64,000 bases of DNA from Roseibium aestuarii (GTDB lineage Bacteria; Pseudomonadota; Alphaproteobacteria; Rhizobiales; Stappiaceae). Within the stretch, counting starts at the first letter, position 1, and every line of letters begins with the position of its first letter. This document shows positions 55,291 through 64,000 of this stretch, one piece after another. The stretch is taken from the NCBI RefSeq assembly GCF_008477545.1, contig NZ_VORA01000008.1, positions 49,933 through 113,932 on the forward strand, read 5' to 3'. The notes beneath the pieces are model-generated. The model had not been told where the DNA came from, ran no database searches, and was given only the letters and a program-made list of their open reading frames with translations. The position numbers were made by a program, and so were the translations under genes.

Positions 55291-56871
55291 ATGCAGTCTC
55301 CCATTGGCAAGATCCTCATTGTTGACGACGACCCGATCCAGCGCCGGCTTCTGCAGGAGGCGGTGAAGAAGTTCGGGCACCGGTCCAAGGTTGCCGAGAA
55401 CGGTGCCGAAGCCGTGGCCGTGATGACCGGGCCGGAAGCTGCCGACATCGATCTCATCATTCTCGACATGGTGATGCCCGAGCTCGACGGGATCGGCGTG
55501 CTGACCGAATTGCGCCGGCGCAAGATCGGGACGCCGGTGATCGTCCAGACGGCTCATGGCGGCATCGACGCTGTCGTCACCGCCATGAATGCGGGCGCGC
55601 AGGACTTCGTCGTGAAGCCCGTGGGCGCCGAACGGCTCGACGTGTCGATCCGCAACCTGCTCAAGGTCTCGGCGCTGGAAGGGGAAATCACCCGTTTCCG
55701 CAAGCAGGCCTCCGGCACGCTGACCTTCGACGACATCATCACCCGGTCGCCCGCCATGGAGCGAGTGATCAACCTGGGCCGCCGCGCGGCGTCTTCCAAC
55801 ATTCCGATCCTCATCGAAGGGGAAAGCGGCGTCGGCAAGGAGCTGATTGCCAGCGCCATCCAGGGATCGAGCGAGCGCAAGTCCCGGCCGCTGGTCACAG
55901 TCAACTGCGGGGCTATCCCCGACAATCTGGTCGAGTCCATTCTCTTCGGTCACGAGAAGGGGGCCTTCACCGGGGCTGTCGACAAGCATGTCGGCAAGTT
56001 CCAGGAGGCCCATGGCGGCACGCTCTTCTTGGACGAGGTGGGCGAGCTGCCCTCCGACGTGCAGGTGAAGCTGCTGCGCGCCCTGCAGGAGGGCGAGATC
56101 GATCCGATCGGCGCCCGCCGTCCGGTGAAGGTGGATTTCCGCCTGATTTCGGCCACCAACCGCCGACTGGTCGACCAGGTGAAGGAAGGGGTCTTCCGCG
56201 AGGATCTCTATTATCGTCTCAATGTCTTCCCGATCTGGATCCCGCCGCTGCGCGACCGTCTGGAGGATATTCCGGTTCTGACGCGGCACTTCCTCACGCG
56301 CTTTGCCGCCGAAGAGGGCAAGCCGCAGGTCTCCGGCATCGCGCCGGATGCGCTGGACCTGCTCCAGTCCTATCGCTGGCCGGGCAACATCCGCCAGCTT
56401 GAGAACACGGTCTTCCGCGCGGTGGTGCTCTGTGACGGTCCGGCCCTCACGGTGGATGACTTCCCCCAGGTCGCGGCCTCGGTGGACAAGATTGTGCCGA
56501 GCCACAGCCTGCCGCATGCGGCCCCGTCCGAGCCGGTGATGCGCACGGATCCCCTGCCGGAGGTGCGCGAGACCACGTCTGTGCCGGCTGCCGCCACACC
56601 GGCGCCGGCCTATACGCCGCCGCCGCCAAGCCCGGATGCCTTCCGCCACGCGGCGCCCTTCGGCTTCATGCGGTCTCTCGACAACGAGGGGCACGTGCGC
56701 AAGCTCGAGGCGATGGAGGAGGAGCTGATCCGGCTCGCCATAGACCATTATTCGGGCCGCATGACCGAAGTCGCCAAGCGCCTCGGCATCGGCCGCTCCA
56801 CCCTCTACCGCAAGCTCAAGGACTACGGTCTGGACGAGGGCACCCCCAACGGCAAGGAAGACGCCGCCTGA
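55291..56871 (+). CDS. Sigma-54-dependent response regulator (NtrC family)
   Basis: 526 aa from ATG at 55291. An N-terminal receiver domain (about 8-120) with LILDMVMPELDG holding the phosphoacceptor Asp and VVKPVG the Lys. The AAA+ domain (about 150-390) has the Walker A GESGVGKE, the RNA polymerase-contacting GAFTGA loop, Walker B GGTLFLDEVGELP and RLNVFPIWIPPLRDR. A Pro-rich linker (about 440-475) precedes the Fis-type helix-turn-helix (MTEVAKRLGIGRSTLYRKLK). The target sigma-54 promoter and sensor kinase are not in the window. Confidence 0.95.
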   Translation: MQSPIGKILIVDDDPIQRRLLQEAVKKFGHRSKVAENGAEAVAVMTGPEAADIDLIILDMVMPELDGIGVLTELRRRKIGTPVIVQTAHGGIDAVVTAMNAGAQDFVVKPVGAERLDVSIRNLLKVSALEGEITRFRKQASGTLTFDDIITRSPAMERVINLGRRAASSNIPILIEGESGVGKELIASAIQGSSERKSRPLVTVNCGAIPDNLVESILFGHEKGAFTGAVDKHVGKFQEAHGGTLFLDEVGELPSDVQVKLLRALQEGEIDPIGARRPVKVDFRLISATNRRLVDQVKEGVFREDLYYRLNVFPIWIPPLRDRLEDIPVLTRHFLTRFAAEEGKPQVSGIAPDALDLLQSYRWPGNIRQLENTVFRAVVLCDGPALTVDDFPQVAASVDKIVPSHSLPHAAPSEPVMRTDPLPEVRETTSVPAAATPAPAYTPPPPSPDAFRHAAPFGFMRSLDNEGHVRKLEAMEEELIRLAIDHYSGRMTEVAKRLGIGRSTLYRKLKDYGLDEGTPNGKEDAA

Positions 56872-57098
56872 CGGGATGCGGTGCAATGGTGGCGGAGGGG
56901 CGCCGCGGCCTTCTTTCCTCTCCATCGTCCTGCTCGGGCTTGACCCGAGCATCCAGTGCTCACCAACGGGCCTTGTCGGAAGAGACGCGACCGCTATCGG
57001 TTACTGGACCCCTGCCTTCGCAGGGGTGACGAGGATGCGAGCTCTCAGCGTAGCGTCATGCCTGGTCTGACCCGACCATCCGGTCTGGCAGCGTGCGC
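56872..57098. repeat. Intergenic palindromic repeats between the NtrC-type gene and the ABC exporter
   Basis: TGCTCGGG-CTTGA-CCCGAGCA (56931-56951), then CCCTGC-CTTC-GCAGGG with GTGACGAGG (about 57007-57033), and a terminal GACCATCCGG. This resembles the widespread alphaproteobacterial element with inverted CCCGC...GCGGG arms. No gene is seen. Confidence 0.65.
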
Positions 57099-58895
<1,797 letters not shown>

Positions 58896-58967
58896 GGGTC
58901 AACAGTTGGGGGAGAGCAGCGCAAAAACCAAGCCCAAAATTGCGCTCGAGGAATCGGATTGCGGGTC

Positions 58968-58996
58968 TTGTCACCCTCGTCGCGATGGGTTATACG
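58968..58996 (+). promoter_or_regulatory. Sigma-70 promoter of rpmE
   Basis: TTGTCA (58968-58973), exactly 17 bp and TATACG (58991-58996). The predicted start is about 59003, which gives a leader of ~115 nt before rpmE. Confidence 0.7.
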
Positions 58997-59002
58997 ACCG
59001 CC

Positions 59003-59117
59003 TCATGTTTCCGGGGCTGCATCCCACTGCGTGGATCGGTGGCCCCTTTGTTTCGTTTGCACCTGGAGAACGAGTTTCGCGTGGCGGGCCCGTGGAAGGT
59101 GCTGGAAAGGACCGGCC
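59003..59117 (+). promoter_or_regulatory. Structured leader of rpmE
   Basis: The leader contains GGGGC (59013-59017) pairing with GCCCC (59042-59046), enclosing a second stem ATCC(C)AC-TGC-GTGGAT and followed by TTTGTTT. This is reminiscent of L31 leaders that bind the protein and give autoregulation in other bacteria, but those families differ in sequence. It may also be an attenuator. Confidence 0.4.
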
Positions 59118-59342
59118 ATGAAAGCGGATATTCATCCCGATTACCACTCCATCAAGGTTGTCATGACCGATGGTACCGAATACTTCACCCGTTCGACCTA
59201 CGGTTCGGAAGGTGACACCCTGACCCTGGACATCGACCCGACCTCCCACCCGGCATGGACCGGTGGCGACCGTCAGCTGATGGACCGCGGCGGCCGCGTG
59301 TCCCGCTTCAAGAACAAGTACGCCGGCTTCCTGGGCGCCTAA
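59118..59342 (+). CDS. rpmE: 50S ribosomal protein L31
   Basis: 74 aa ([20 protein letters not shown] at the start). The HPDYH block, the [19 protein letters not shown] region and the [11 protein letters not shown] end are typical of L31. No cysteine is present, so this is the zinc-independent form. ATG with AAAGGA upstream. It lies behind a clear promoter and leader hairpin, and a terminator follows at 59376. Confidence 0.97.
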   Translation: MKADIHPDYHSIKVVMTDGTEYFTRSTYGSEGDTLTLDIDPTSHPAWTGGDRQLMDRGGRVSRFKNKYAGFLGA

Positions 59343-59375
59343 TCCGCCCGACGCCTTGCGTTCTGTTTCAGAAAG

Positions 59376-59401
59376 ACCCGGTCCTTGTGGCCGGGTTTTT
59401 T
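59376..59401 (+). terminator. Rho-independent terminator of rpmE
   Basis: ACCCGG and CCGGGT arms with a ~9-base loop, then TTTTTT, 34 bp after the stop. Confidence 0.85.
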
Positions 59402-59480
59402 CGTTTCCGGTCGATCGAGAAGGTGTCCTTCCGGCGCGCCTGCCCTAGGTCTCGGGGGAGGACACTCAAGGGAAACCCAC

Positions 59481-60080
59481 ATGACGGATCTGCCTTCGAC
59501 CGAACGCCCCGGCCCGCAAGGGGTGGTGATGACGATTGGTCTCGACGAGGCGACGCGCCCTTCCGCCCCTGCGATTCCGGGGGCGACGGAGCAGGATCGG
59601 GCGGCCGGGCGTCAGCTTGCGGCGATCCATGCGGCCTATCTGGCCGAGCTTGATGCCCTGGAGGGCCTCCTGAGCGCCGTGGAGCGCGGAGACGCCTCTG
59701 CCGGGGCCGTGAGTGCCGCGGTGGACAGCCTGACGCTGGAACGCAACTACAGGCAGTTCGGTACGCTCTGCGGACGTCAGTGCTATGTGCTGACCATGCA
59801 CCACACGATCGAGGAACGGCATATGTTTCCCGCCATCAGTGCGCGCGCGGCGCCTGGCCTTCTGGCGGTGATTGAACGTCTCCAGGCAGAGCATGTGGTG
59901 GTGCATCAGCTGCTTGAGCGTCTGTCGGAGGCAAGCCTGGCGCTGGGCGCGCAGGCCGGGCCTGCCGAATTCGCCGCGACCCGGGACACGTTCCGGGCGC
60001 TGCTGAAGGTCGTGCGCTCGCATTTCCGCTATGAGGAGACCGAGCTTGCCGAGGCAATCGGCGTCTATGACGCGCTCTGA
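59481..60080 (+). CDS. Hemerythrin-like HHE-domain protein
   Basis: 199 aa from ATG at 59481 (AAGGGAA upstream). After a ~45-residue variable start, a four-helix bundle has metal-ligand candidates in AAIHAAYLAELDAL, MHHTIEERHMFPAI (His-x4-Glu pattern), QAEHVVVHQLLE and RSHFRYEETELAEAI. This is the HHE cation-binding pattern of DnrN/Hr-like proteins, which bind oxygen or repair Fe-S and iron centres under nitrosative stress. The role here is inferred. It is convergent with rcdA. Confidence 0.85.
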   Translation: MTDLPSTERPGPQGVVMTIGLDEATRPSAPAIPGATEQDRAAGRQLAAIHAAYLAELDALEGLLSAVERGDASAGAVSAAVDSLTLERNYRQFGTLCGRQCYVLTMHHTIEERHMFPAISARAAPGLLAVIERLQAEHVVVHQLLERLSEASLALGAQAGPAEFAATRDTFRALLKVVRSHFRYEETELAEAIGVYDAL

Positions 60081-60118
60081 TCCTGCCGGATAAGCATAAA
60101 CCGGAAAAACATAAAAAG

Positions 60119-60147
60119 AGGCCGCATCGACGGGGTCGAGGCGGCCT
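60119..60147 (-). terminator. Terminator of rcdA
   Basis: AGGCCGC and GCGGCCT enclose TCGAC-GGG-GTCGA; on the minus strand the stem is followed by CTTTTTAT, 84 bp beyond the rcdA stop. Confidence 0.75.
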
Positions 60148-60230
60148 TGCAGGATGTGCTGTCAATTGCAGGAACGAGGCTGCGCGAGCAGCCGTCCGGT
60201 CAGAAGGTCCGGCCGGAGGAGCGTTTGGTC

Positions 60231-60764
60231 TCAGCCAGCCTGTCCGAAAGCGGCACGTAGCTGGTTGAGCTGTGCCACAACGGGATTCCCGTTCGCGGCC
60301 TCAGCCCGGTCTTCTTCGGTGTAAAGCATCTTGTCGAGGTGCACGACGCGCTTCTGAAGGCGGATGGAGCGGCTGATCAGGTCGCGCAGGGTGTCGGGAA
60401 GCTCGTCCCAGGCGGCGCTTTCGGTGCTGCTGGAGAGCTTGTCGAGACGCACCCGATTCTTCTCGCTGCCCGCCTGTTCCTTCGACATTTCACCTTCATT
60501 GACCGCGCGCTGCAGCAGCAGCCAGGAGGCCAGCTGCATGAGGCGGGTCGTCAGGCGCATGGATTCGGTGGCGTAGGCAAGGGAGGCCGGTCGGGACAAC
60601 TCCTTGGATTCGCTTCGACCTTCGCCATCGAGATACATGGCGGTCTCTTCGACCAGGCTCATGCCCTCCTGAAACAGTCCGTGGAAGGTCTCGGAAGCGG
60701 CCAGTCGGTTGGCGAACTGTACGGCTTCAAGGTCTCCGGTGATCGGTCTGATATCTTCAGTCAT
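60231..60764 (-). CDS. rcdA: CtrA-degradation adaptor RcdA (DUF1465)
   Basis: 177 aa. A helical three-helix-bundle protein. Family blocks are FANRLAASETFHGLFQEGM, LVEETAMYLDGEGR, ESMRLTTRLMQLASWLLLQR followed by AVNEGEMS, and RSIRLQKRVVHLDKML. RcdA is an adaptor of the ClpXP-CpdR hierarchy that with PopA and cyclic-di-GMP delivers CtrA and other substrates. The C-terminal disordered tail (ANGNPVVAQLNQLRAAFG) is where Caulobacter RcdA self-interacts. It is next to a candidate small RNA and DUF1192 on the same strand. Confidence 0.93.
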   Translation of the reverse strand: MTEDIRPITGDLEAVQFANRLAASETFHGLFQEGMSLVEETAMYLDGEGRSESKELSRPASLAYATESMRLTTRLMQLASWLLLQRAVNEGEMSKEQAGSEKNRVRLDKLSSSTESAAWDELPDTLRDLISRSIRLQKRVVHLDKMLYTEEDRAEAANGNPVVAQLNQLRAAFGQAG

Positions 60765-61079
60765 GGTCCAGGCGCCTTCTACAATTAACTCGACAGTCCG
60801 ACGTTACGTCTGTTCCGTTTCGACCCTCCGGCGAGCCGGATGTCCCGATCTGGAACGGATGAGGGACTTTCCCATGAATGTTGCAAACCGCGTGCCATCG
60901 ACGGGTGCCGCGGCGCGGGCCAGACCTCCAGGGAGACCGGTCCTGCGGCAAATGCCGAAGGACCTGGAAAGATCCGCGCCATCCGAGGACGTCTGTTTCC
61001 GGGGTGTGACCACCCGCGGGGAAACGGTCAAGCGCTCGACCTTGCTCCAGCCCGTCCAGTGTTACAGGCATGGGCGGAC

Positions 61080-61180
61080 AAAAAAAAGAGCCGCGGCGTC
61101 GCGGCTCGGAGTCTTTAACAGGGAGGCGTCAAACAGAGTGGACAGGAGCCACTCGACATCCAGATTCTCTGGATAAGTAT
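61080..61180 (-). ncRNA. Candidate small RNA with two anti-Shine-Dalgarno motifs
   Basis: Read 5' to 3' on the minus strand: hairpin 1 is ATCCAGA-GAA-TCTGGAT (61158-61174); hairpin 2 is GAGTGG-CTCCTGT-CCACTC (61136-61154), whose loop shows CUCCU; then a single-stranded stretch contains GCCTCCCTG (~61122-61130); and last a perfect terminator, GAGCCGCG-ACGC-CGCGGCTC plus TTTTTTTT. Exposed CCUCC motifs and a strong intrinsic terminator are typical of alphaproteobacterial trans-acting sRNAs. The 5' end is a guess because no clear promoter is seen. The alternative is a long 3' UTR of DUF1192. Confidence 0.5.
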
Positions 61181-61219
61181 GGTTATCGTCCGTAAAGCTT
61201 AATGAATCCTGAAGCGGCG

Positions 61220-61236
61220 AATTCCGTGACGGAATT
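61220..61236. promoter_or_regulatory. Perfect dyad, possible operator
   Basis: AATTCCG-TGA-CGGAATT, two 7-bp arms with a 3-bp centre, about 45-60 bp upstream of the candidate sRNA. The spacing is right for a repressor or activator site of that RNA. Factor unknown. Confidence 0.4.
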
Positions 61237-61296
61237 TCTCGCGATTTTTCTGCTGTCTTCAGGTGGTGTCGTGAAATTTATTGGAATTTCTACGGA

Positions 61297-61494
61297 TCAC
61301 GTCTTGAAGAAGGCTTCCGCTGCATCCCGAACACTCCTGCGTTGACGCAGGGTTTCTTCCGTCCGTGTGATCTCGGCGCGCAAGGCATCGATTCGCGTTT
61401 CAAGCTCGTGCTCCGACAGGGCGGCAAGCTCCTGTCCGACGATAATGGTGCCACCCGGCGGAACTCTTCCCGGGGTCCGATCGTCCTCCTGCAT
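61297..61494 (-). CDS. DUF1192 family small protein
   Basis: 65 aa from ATG at 61494 with GGAGAGGAGAG upstream. The family core is LAALSEHELETRIDALRAEI with RTEETLRQR, a helical coiled-coil, and an end with SVRDAAEAFFK. Function unknown. In Rhizobiales it sits between rcdA and a quinone oxidoreductase, as here, so it may have a cell-cycle-linked role. The upstream open frame has no similarity and was not used. Confidence 0.88.
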   Translation of the reverse strand: MQEDDRTPGRVPPGGTIIVGQELAALSEHELETRIDALRAEITRTEETLRQRRSVRDAAEAFFKT

Positions 61495-61679
61495 GACTGT
61501 CTCTCCTCTCCGGTCCGTCGTCTTCACCCCAGGGGTCGGCATCAGGGCCTGCGGCTGGGCTTTCGCTCTGTCGCCGGGGGAGGAGCAGACCTGTTCCATC
61601 ACCCGGTTGCGGAGATGCGGATGCATTTGCCTCGCCGACCCGTGGTGCTTACATGTAGGGCCGAATTCAGGAGGATCCC

Positions 61680-62684
61680 ATGCCCGACTTGCCCGAAAAA
61701 ATGACCGCCATGGCCATCACCGCTCCCGGCGGTCCCGATGTGCTGGGCGCCGAGCGCCGCCACGTGCCCGTGCCGCTCGGGTCCGAGATCCTCATCAAGG
61801 TCGAGGCGGCAGGGGTGAACCGGCCGGATGTGATGCAGCGCATGGGGCTCTACCCGCCGCCAAAGGATGCTTCAGATCTGCCGGGCCTGGAAGTCGCCGG
61901 GACAATCGTCTCGACCGGCACGGCGGCGACCCGTTATGCGGTCGGCGACAAGGTCTGTGCGCTGGTGCCCGGCGGCGGCTATGCGGAATATTGCAAGGTC
62001 GAGGAAGGCCATGCCCTGCCGGTGCCGAAAGGTCTGTCCATGGTGGAGGCGGCGGCCCTGCCGGAAACCTTCTTCACCGTCTGGAGCAATGTCTTCGATC
62101 GCATCGGTCTCAAGGCGGGGGAGAATTTCCTCGTTCACGGGGGAACGTCGGGCATCGGCACCACGGCGATCCAGCTTGCCAAGGCCTTCGGCGCCACGGT
62201 CTTCACCACGGTGGGGTCGGACGAGAAGGTGGAGGCGGTGAAGGCGCTTGGGGCCGATCATGCGGTGAACTACAACCGGCAGGATTTCGTCGAGACCTTC
62301 CTGGAGATTACCAACAAGGAAGGCATTCACGCCATTCTGGACATGATCGGCGGCGACTACGTGGAGAAGAACTGGAAGGTGGCGGCCGTGGAAGGCCGGA
62401 TCTGCCAGATCGCGACCATGAATGGCACGTCCGAGGAGGTGAACTTCTCCCGTCTGATGATGAAGCGCCTCACCCATACCGGCTCCACCCTGCGGCCGCG
62501 GGACAAGGCCTTCAAGGCGGCGATTGCCGCAGCCCTTGAGGAAAAGGTGTGGCCGCTGATCGAGGTCGGGACGATCCGGCCGCTGATCGATTCCACCTTC
62601 CCGCTGGAGCAGGTGGCCGACGCCCACCGCCGGATGGAAAGCTCCGGTCACATCGGCAAGATCATGCTGACCGTGGGGTCCTGA
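61680..62684 (+). CDS. NAD(P)H-quinone oxidoreductase, PIG3-type MDR
   Basis: 334 aa with AGGAGG before the ATG. A zinc-free medium-chain dehydrogenase. ILIKVEAAGVNRPDVMQRMG and PGLEVAGTI lie in the catalytic domain; the cofactor fold has VHGGTSGIGTTAIQLAKAFG and the NADP-type region TVGSDEKVEAVKALGADHAV; LRPRDKAFKAAIAAALEEKV is characteristic of the PIG3/QOR group. It reduces quinones or electrophilic carbonyls. It starts divergently from DUF1192 and is followed by trcR on the same strand. Confidence 0.92.
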   Translation: MPDLPEKMTAMAITAPGGPDVLGAERRHVPVPLGSEILIKVEAAGVNRPDVMQRMGLYPPPKDASDLPGLEVAGTIVSTGTAATRYAVGDKVCALVPGGGYAEYCKVEEGHALPVPKGLSMVEAAALPETFFTVWSNVFDRIGLKAGENFLVHGGTSGIGTTAIQLAKAFGATVFTTVGSDEKVEAVKALGADHAVNYNRQDFVETFLEITNKEGIHAILDMIGGDYVEKNWKVAAVEGRICQIATMNGTSEEVNFSRLMMKRLTHTGSTLRPRDKAFKAAIAAALEEKVWPLIEVGTIRPLIDSTFPLEQVADAHRRMESSGHIGKIMLTVGS

Positions 62685-62892
62685 GCGCGCCCTTGCAGCA
62701 CACGGCCGGGCGGAGAGACTGCCCGGCTGCCTTTGCGGCAGAGCGCTGAAAATGCCGTGGTCCTGCCGTGCAGATCCATTTGCTTTTCCCTGCGCCTGTC
62801 GATATATTCGGCTTATCTCCCACTCAGTTTTGAATGGACCCCTTGCTTCTTCGCCTTGCCGGGCGAGGGAGCCGACAGGAGGATTTTGACCG

Positions 62893-63621
62893 ATGGCGAA
62901 CACGCCGCTCATGCCGAAGGCAACCGCCGTCTGGCTCGTTGACAATACCGCGCTCAGCTTCACGCAGATCGCCAACTTCTGCAAGCTGCACCCGCTGGAA
63001 GTGAAGGCGATTGCCGATGGCGAAGCTGCTCAGGGCATCAAGGGTCTCGACCCGATCCTGACCGGCCAGCTCTCCCGCGAGGAACTGGAACGGGCTCAGC
63101 AGAACCCGAATCATCAGCTCTCCCTGCAGGGATCCAAGGTCGTGGTGCCGGAAGCCAAGCGCAAGGGCCCGCGCTATACGCCGGTGTCCCGCCGTCAGGA
63201 CCGTCCGAACGCGATCCTCTGGCTTGTGCGCAACCATCCGGAACTCAAGGACACGCAGATCATGCGTCTGGTCGGCACCACCAAGCCGACCATTGCCGCC
63301 ATCCGCGAGCGCACCCACTGGAATTCCGCGAACCTGACCGCCTCCGATCCGGTGACGCTGGGCCTGTGCAGCCAGCTTGAGCTGGACATGGAAGTGGAAA
63401 AGGCCGCCAAGGCCAACCCGCAGCTGGTTCTGGATCCGCAGGAGCACTTGGCCTCCGTCGAGGACACCACCTCCGACGAAGCCCTGGCCGCAGCCGCCTC
63501 CTTCTCCTTCGACACCTCCCGCCCCGCCAAGCGCGAGGAAGAGGAATATGATGCCGACGCGGTCTTCGCGAAGCTTAATTCCCTCAAGTCCGGAGTGGAT
63601 CTGGACGAAGACGAGGACTGA
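62893..63621 (+). CDS. trcR: Cell-cycle transcriptional regulator TrcR (DUF1013)
   Basis: 242 aa with AGGAGG upstream. The N-terminal part (LMPKATAVWLVDNTALSFTQ) and a second block (RPNAILWLVRNHPELKDTQI followed by MRLVGTTKPTIAAIRERTHW) look like two winged-helix-like modules repeated within the protein. An acidic, Ala-rich tail (DEALAAAASFSFD) and DLDEDED end it. DUF1013 is highly conserved in Alphaproteobacteria and named TrcR for a role in cell-cycle gene control. A strong terminator follows. Confidence 0.92.
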   Translation: MANTPLMPKATAVWLVDNTALSFTQIANFCKLHPLEVKAIADGEAAQGIKGLDPILTGQLSREELERAQQNPNHQLSLQGSKVVVPEAKRKGPRYTPVSRRQDRPNAILWLVRNHPELKDTQIMRLVGTTKPTIAAIRERTHWNSANLTASDPVTLGLCSQLELDMEVEKAAKANPQLVLDPQEHLASVEDTTSDEALAAAASFSFDTSRPAKREEEEYDADAVFAKLNSLKSGVDLDEDED

Positions 63622-63648
63622 GCTGTCTCGTCCTGAAGCGATGAGAAG

Positions 63649-63676
63649 AAGGCCGCTGGGATCCAGCGGCCTTTTT
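63649..63676 (+). terminator. Rho-independent terminator of trcR
   Basis: AAGGCCGCTGG-GAT-CCAGCGGCCTT with a 3-base loop, then TTTT, 28 bp after the stop. Confidence 0.9.
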
Positions 63677-64000
63677 TGTGTCTCGAGGTTCTATGGCAGG
63701 CGCTCGCTCCTCCGTCATTGCCGGAGTTGGGTCCCTTCGTCCTCGCCGTGCCGCTTCGACCTCCCTCAGCGCTGGACGGGAGGAGAGGTCGCGGCATGAC
63801 GGACGAGAGGGGCACTTGTTTTCGAAGGGCTGGATGCTCGGGACGAGCCCGAGCATGACGGGGGGAGTGCTATTCTGACCGACATTCGCACTGCGCTGTC
63901 CTCACCGTCTTGATCGCAGGCGTTGGGAAGCTTAGTCCCCTCCATCGTCATCAACTCTGTTTAGCGAGGTCGTCCCTGATCCTTGCGTTGAGGATGACGA
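63677..64000. repeat. Terminal non-coding region with palindromic repeats
   Basis: Contains ATGCTCGGG-ACGAG-CCCGAGCAT with GACGGG (63834-63862), matching the elements at 41326 and, in the arms, 56931. An earlier arm pair CCGCTTCGACCTCC ... GGTCGCGGCATGACGG lies at 63750-63802. The last bases (GAGGATGACGA) look like the end of another copy cut by the window edge. No gene is visible. Confidence 0.6.

Larger units (their letters stand above)
60765..61296. other. 532-bp intergenic region between rcdA and DUF1192
   Basis: No convincing protein. It holds a minus-strand terminator with eight U residues (61080-61107) fed by two hairpins and two anti-Shine-Dalgarno motifs, which I call a candidate sRNA, and a perfect 7+7 bp dyad at 61220-61236. 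The 60785-61079 part shows nothing I can support. Confidence 0.6.

Noticed and set aside
60840..61118. Possible small protein in the rcdA upstream spacer
   Set aside because: No family similarity, odd composition and no good ribosome site; the sequence at its end forms the terminator of a minus-strand RNA.

Overview
The window is high-GC, gene-dense chromosomal DNA from an alphaproteobacterium. The evidence is a set of families almost confined to that class: CpdR, RcdA/DUF1465, GapR/DUF2312, TrcR/DUF1013, DUF1244, DUF1192, DUF1036, DUF465, the three-gene proton transhydrogenase, and a SuhB/MmgR-type small RNA. Several gene orders (GapR, DUF1244, glycerate kinase, DUF1036, pyruvate kinase; L31, RcdA, DUF1192, quinone oxidoreductase, TrcR; DUF465, purE, purK, rpsU) are most familiar from Hyphomicrobiales/Rhizobiales, so I lean to that order. 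The exact genus cannot be fixed from sequence alone. No insertion sequence, prophage, CRISPR array or plasmid function was seen. The mobile-looking material is limited to short palindromic intergenic repeats.

Layout. 1-7.5 kb: end of an NfeD-like gene, a MotA/MotB stator pair, kdsD (KDO synthesis), a beta-barrel outer-membrane protein, a lytic transglycosylase and a DUF459 SGNH protein, so mostly cell-envelope work. 7.7-14 kb: glutamate synthase gltB-gltD. 14.8-17.5 kb: a bufferin operon bufA-bufB-bufC-doxX, a ribosomally made, post-translationally modified copper-binding peptide system. 17.6-21.9 kb: threonine aldolase, a small heat-shock protein with an RpoH-type promoter and a ROSE-type RNA thermometer, a basic periplasmic protein, a lysophospholipase-like hydrolase and hisN. 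22.1-24.3 kb: a SuhB/MmgR-type sRNA, N-formylglutamate amidohydrolase, cpdR, tRNA-Val(GAC) and rpmJ. 24.4-30.7 kb: TPR protein, hydrolase, gapR, DUF1244, glycerate kinase, DUF1036 and pyruvate kinase.

30.8-38.7 kb: a DUF882 murein peptidase-like protein with a long low-complexity tail, an SDR, propionyl-CoA synthetase, a TauE/SafE permease and an acyl-CoA ligase. 38.8-45.4 kb: two DUF465 micro-proteins, purE, purK, a MATE pump, rpsU, a TPR lipoprotein and rluA. 45.5-48.9 kb: pntAA-pntAB-pntB behind a cytochrome oxidase subunit IV-like gene. 49-57 kb: UbiB-like kinase, HODM-like oxidase, pepF, PAP2 phosphatase, DUF1206 and a sigma-54 activator. 57-64 kb: ABC exporter, rpmE with a structured leader, a hemerythrin-like protein, rcdA, a candidate new small RNA on the minus strand, DUF1192, quinone oxidoreductase, trcR and terminal repeats.

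Two themes link the region. One is cell-cycle and regulated proteolysis: cpdR, rcdA, gapR and trcR all lie here, with CtrA-like boxes near three envelope or motility genes. The other is RNA-level control: a thermometer, a known-type sRNA, a candidate new sRNA with two anti-Shine-Dalgarno elements, and a ribosomal-protein leader. The bufferin operon is the most distinctive accessory system. The candidate sRNA near 61.1 kb is the best candidate for something undescribed.
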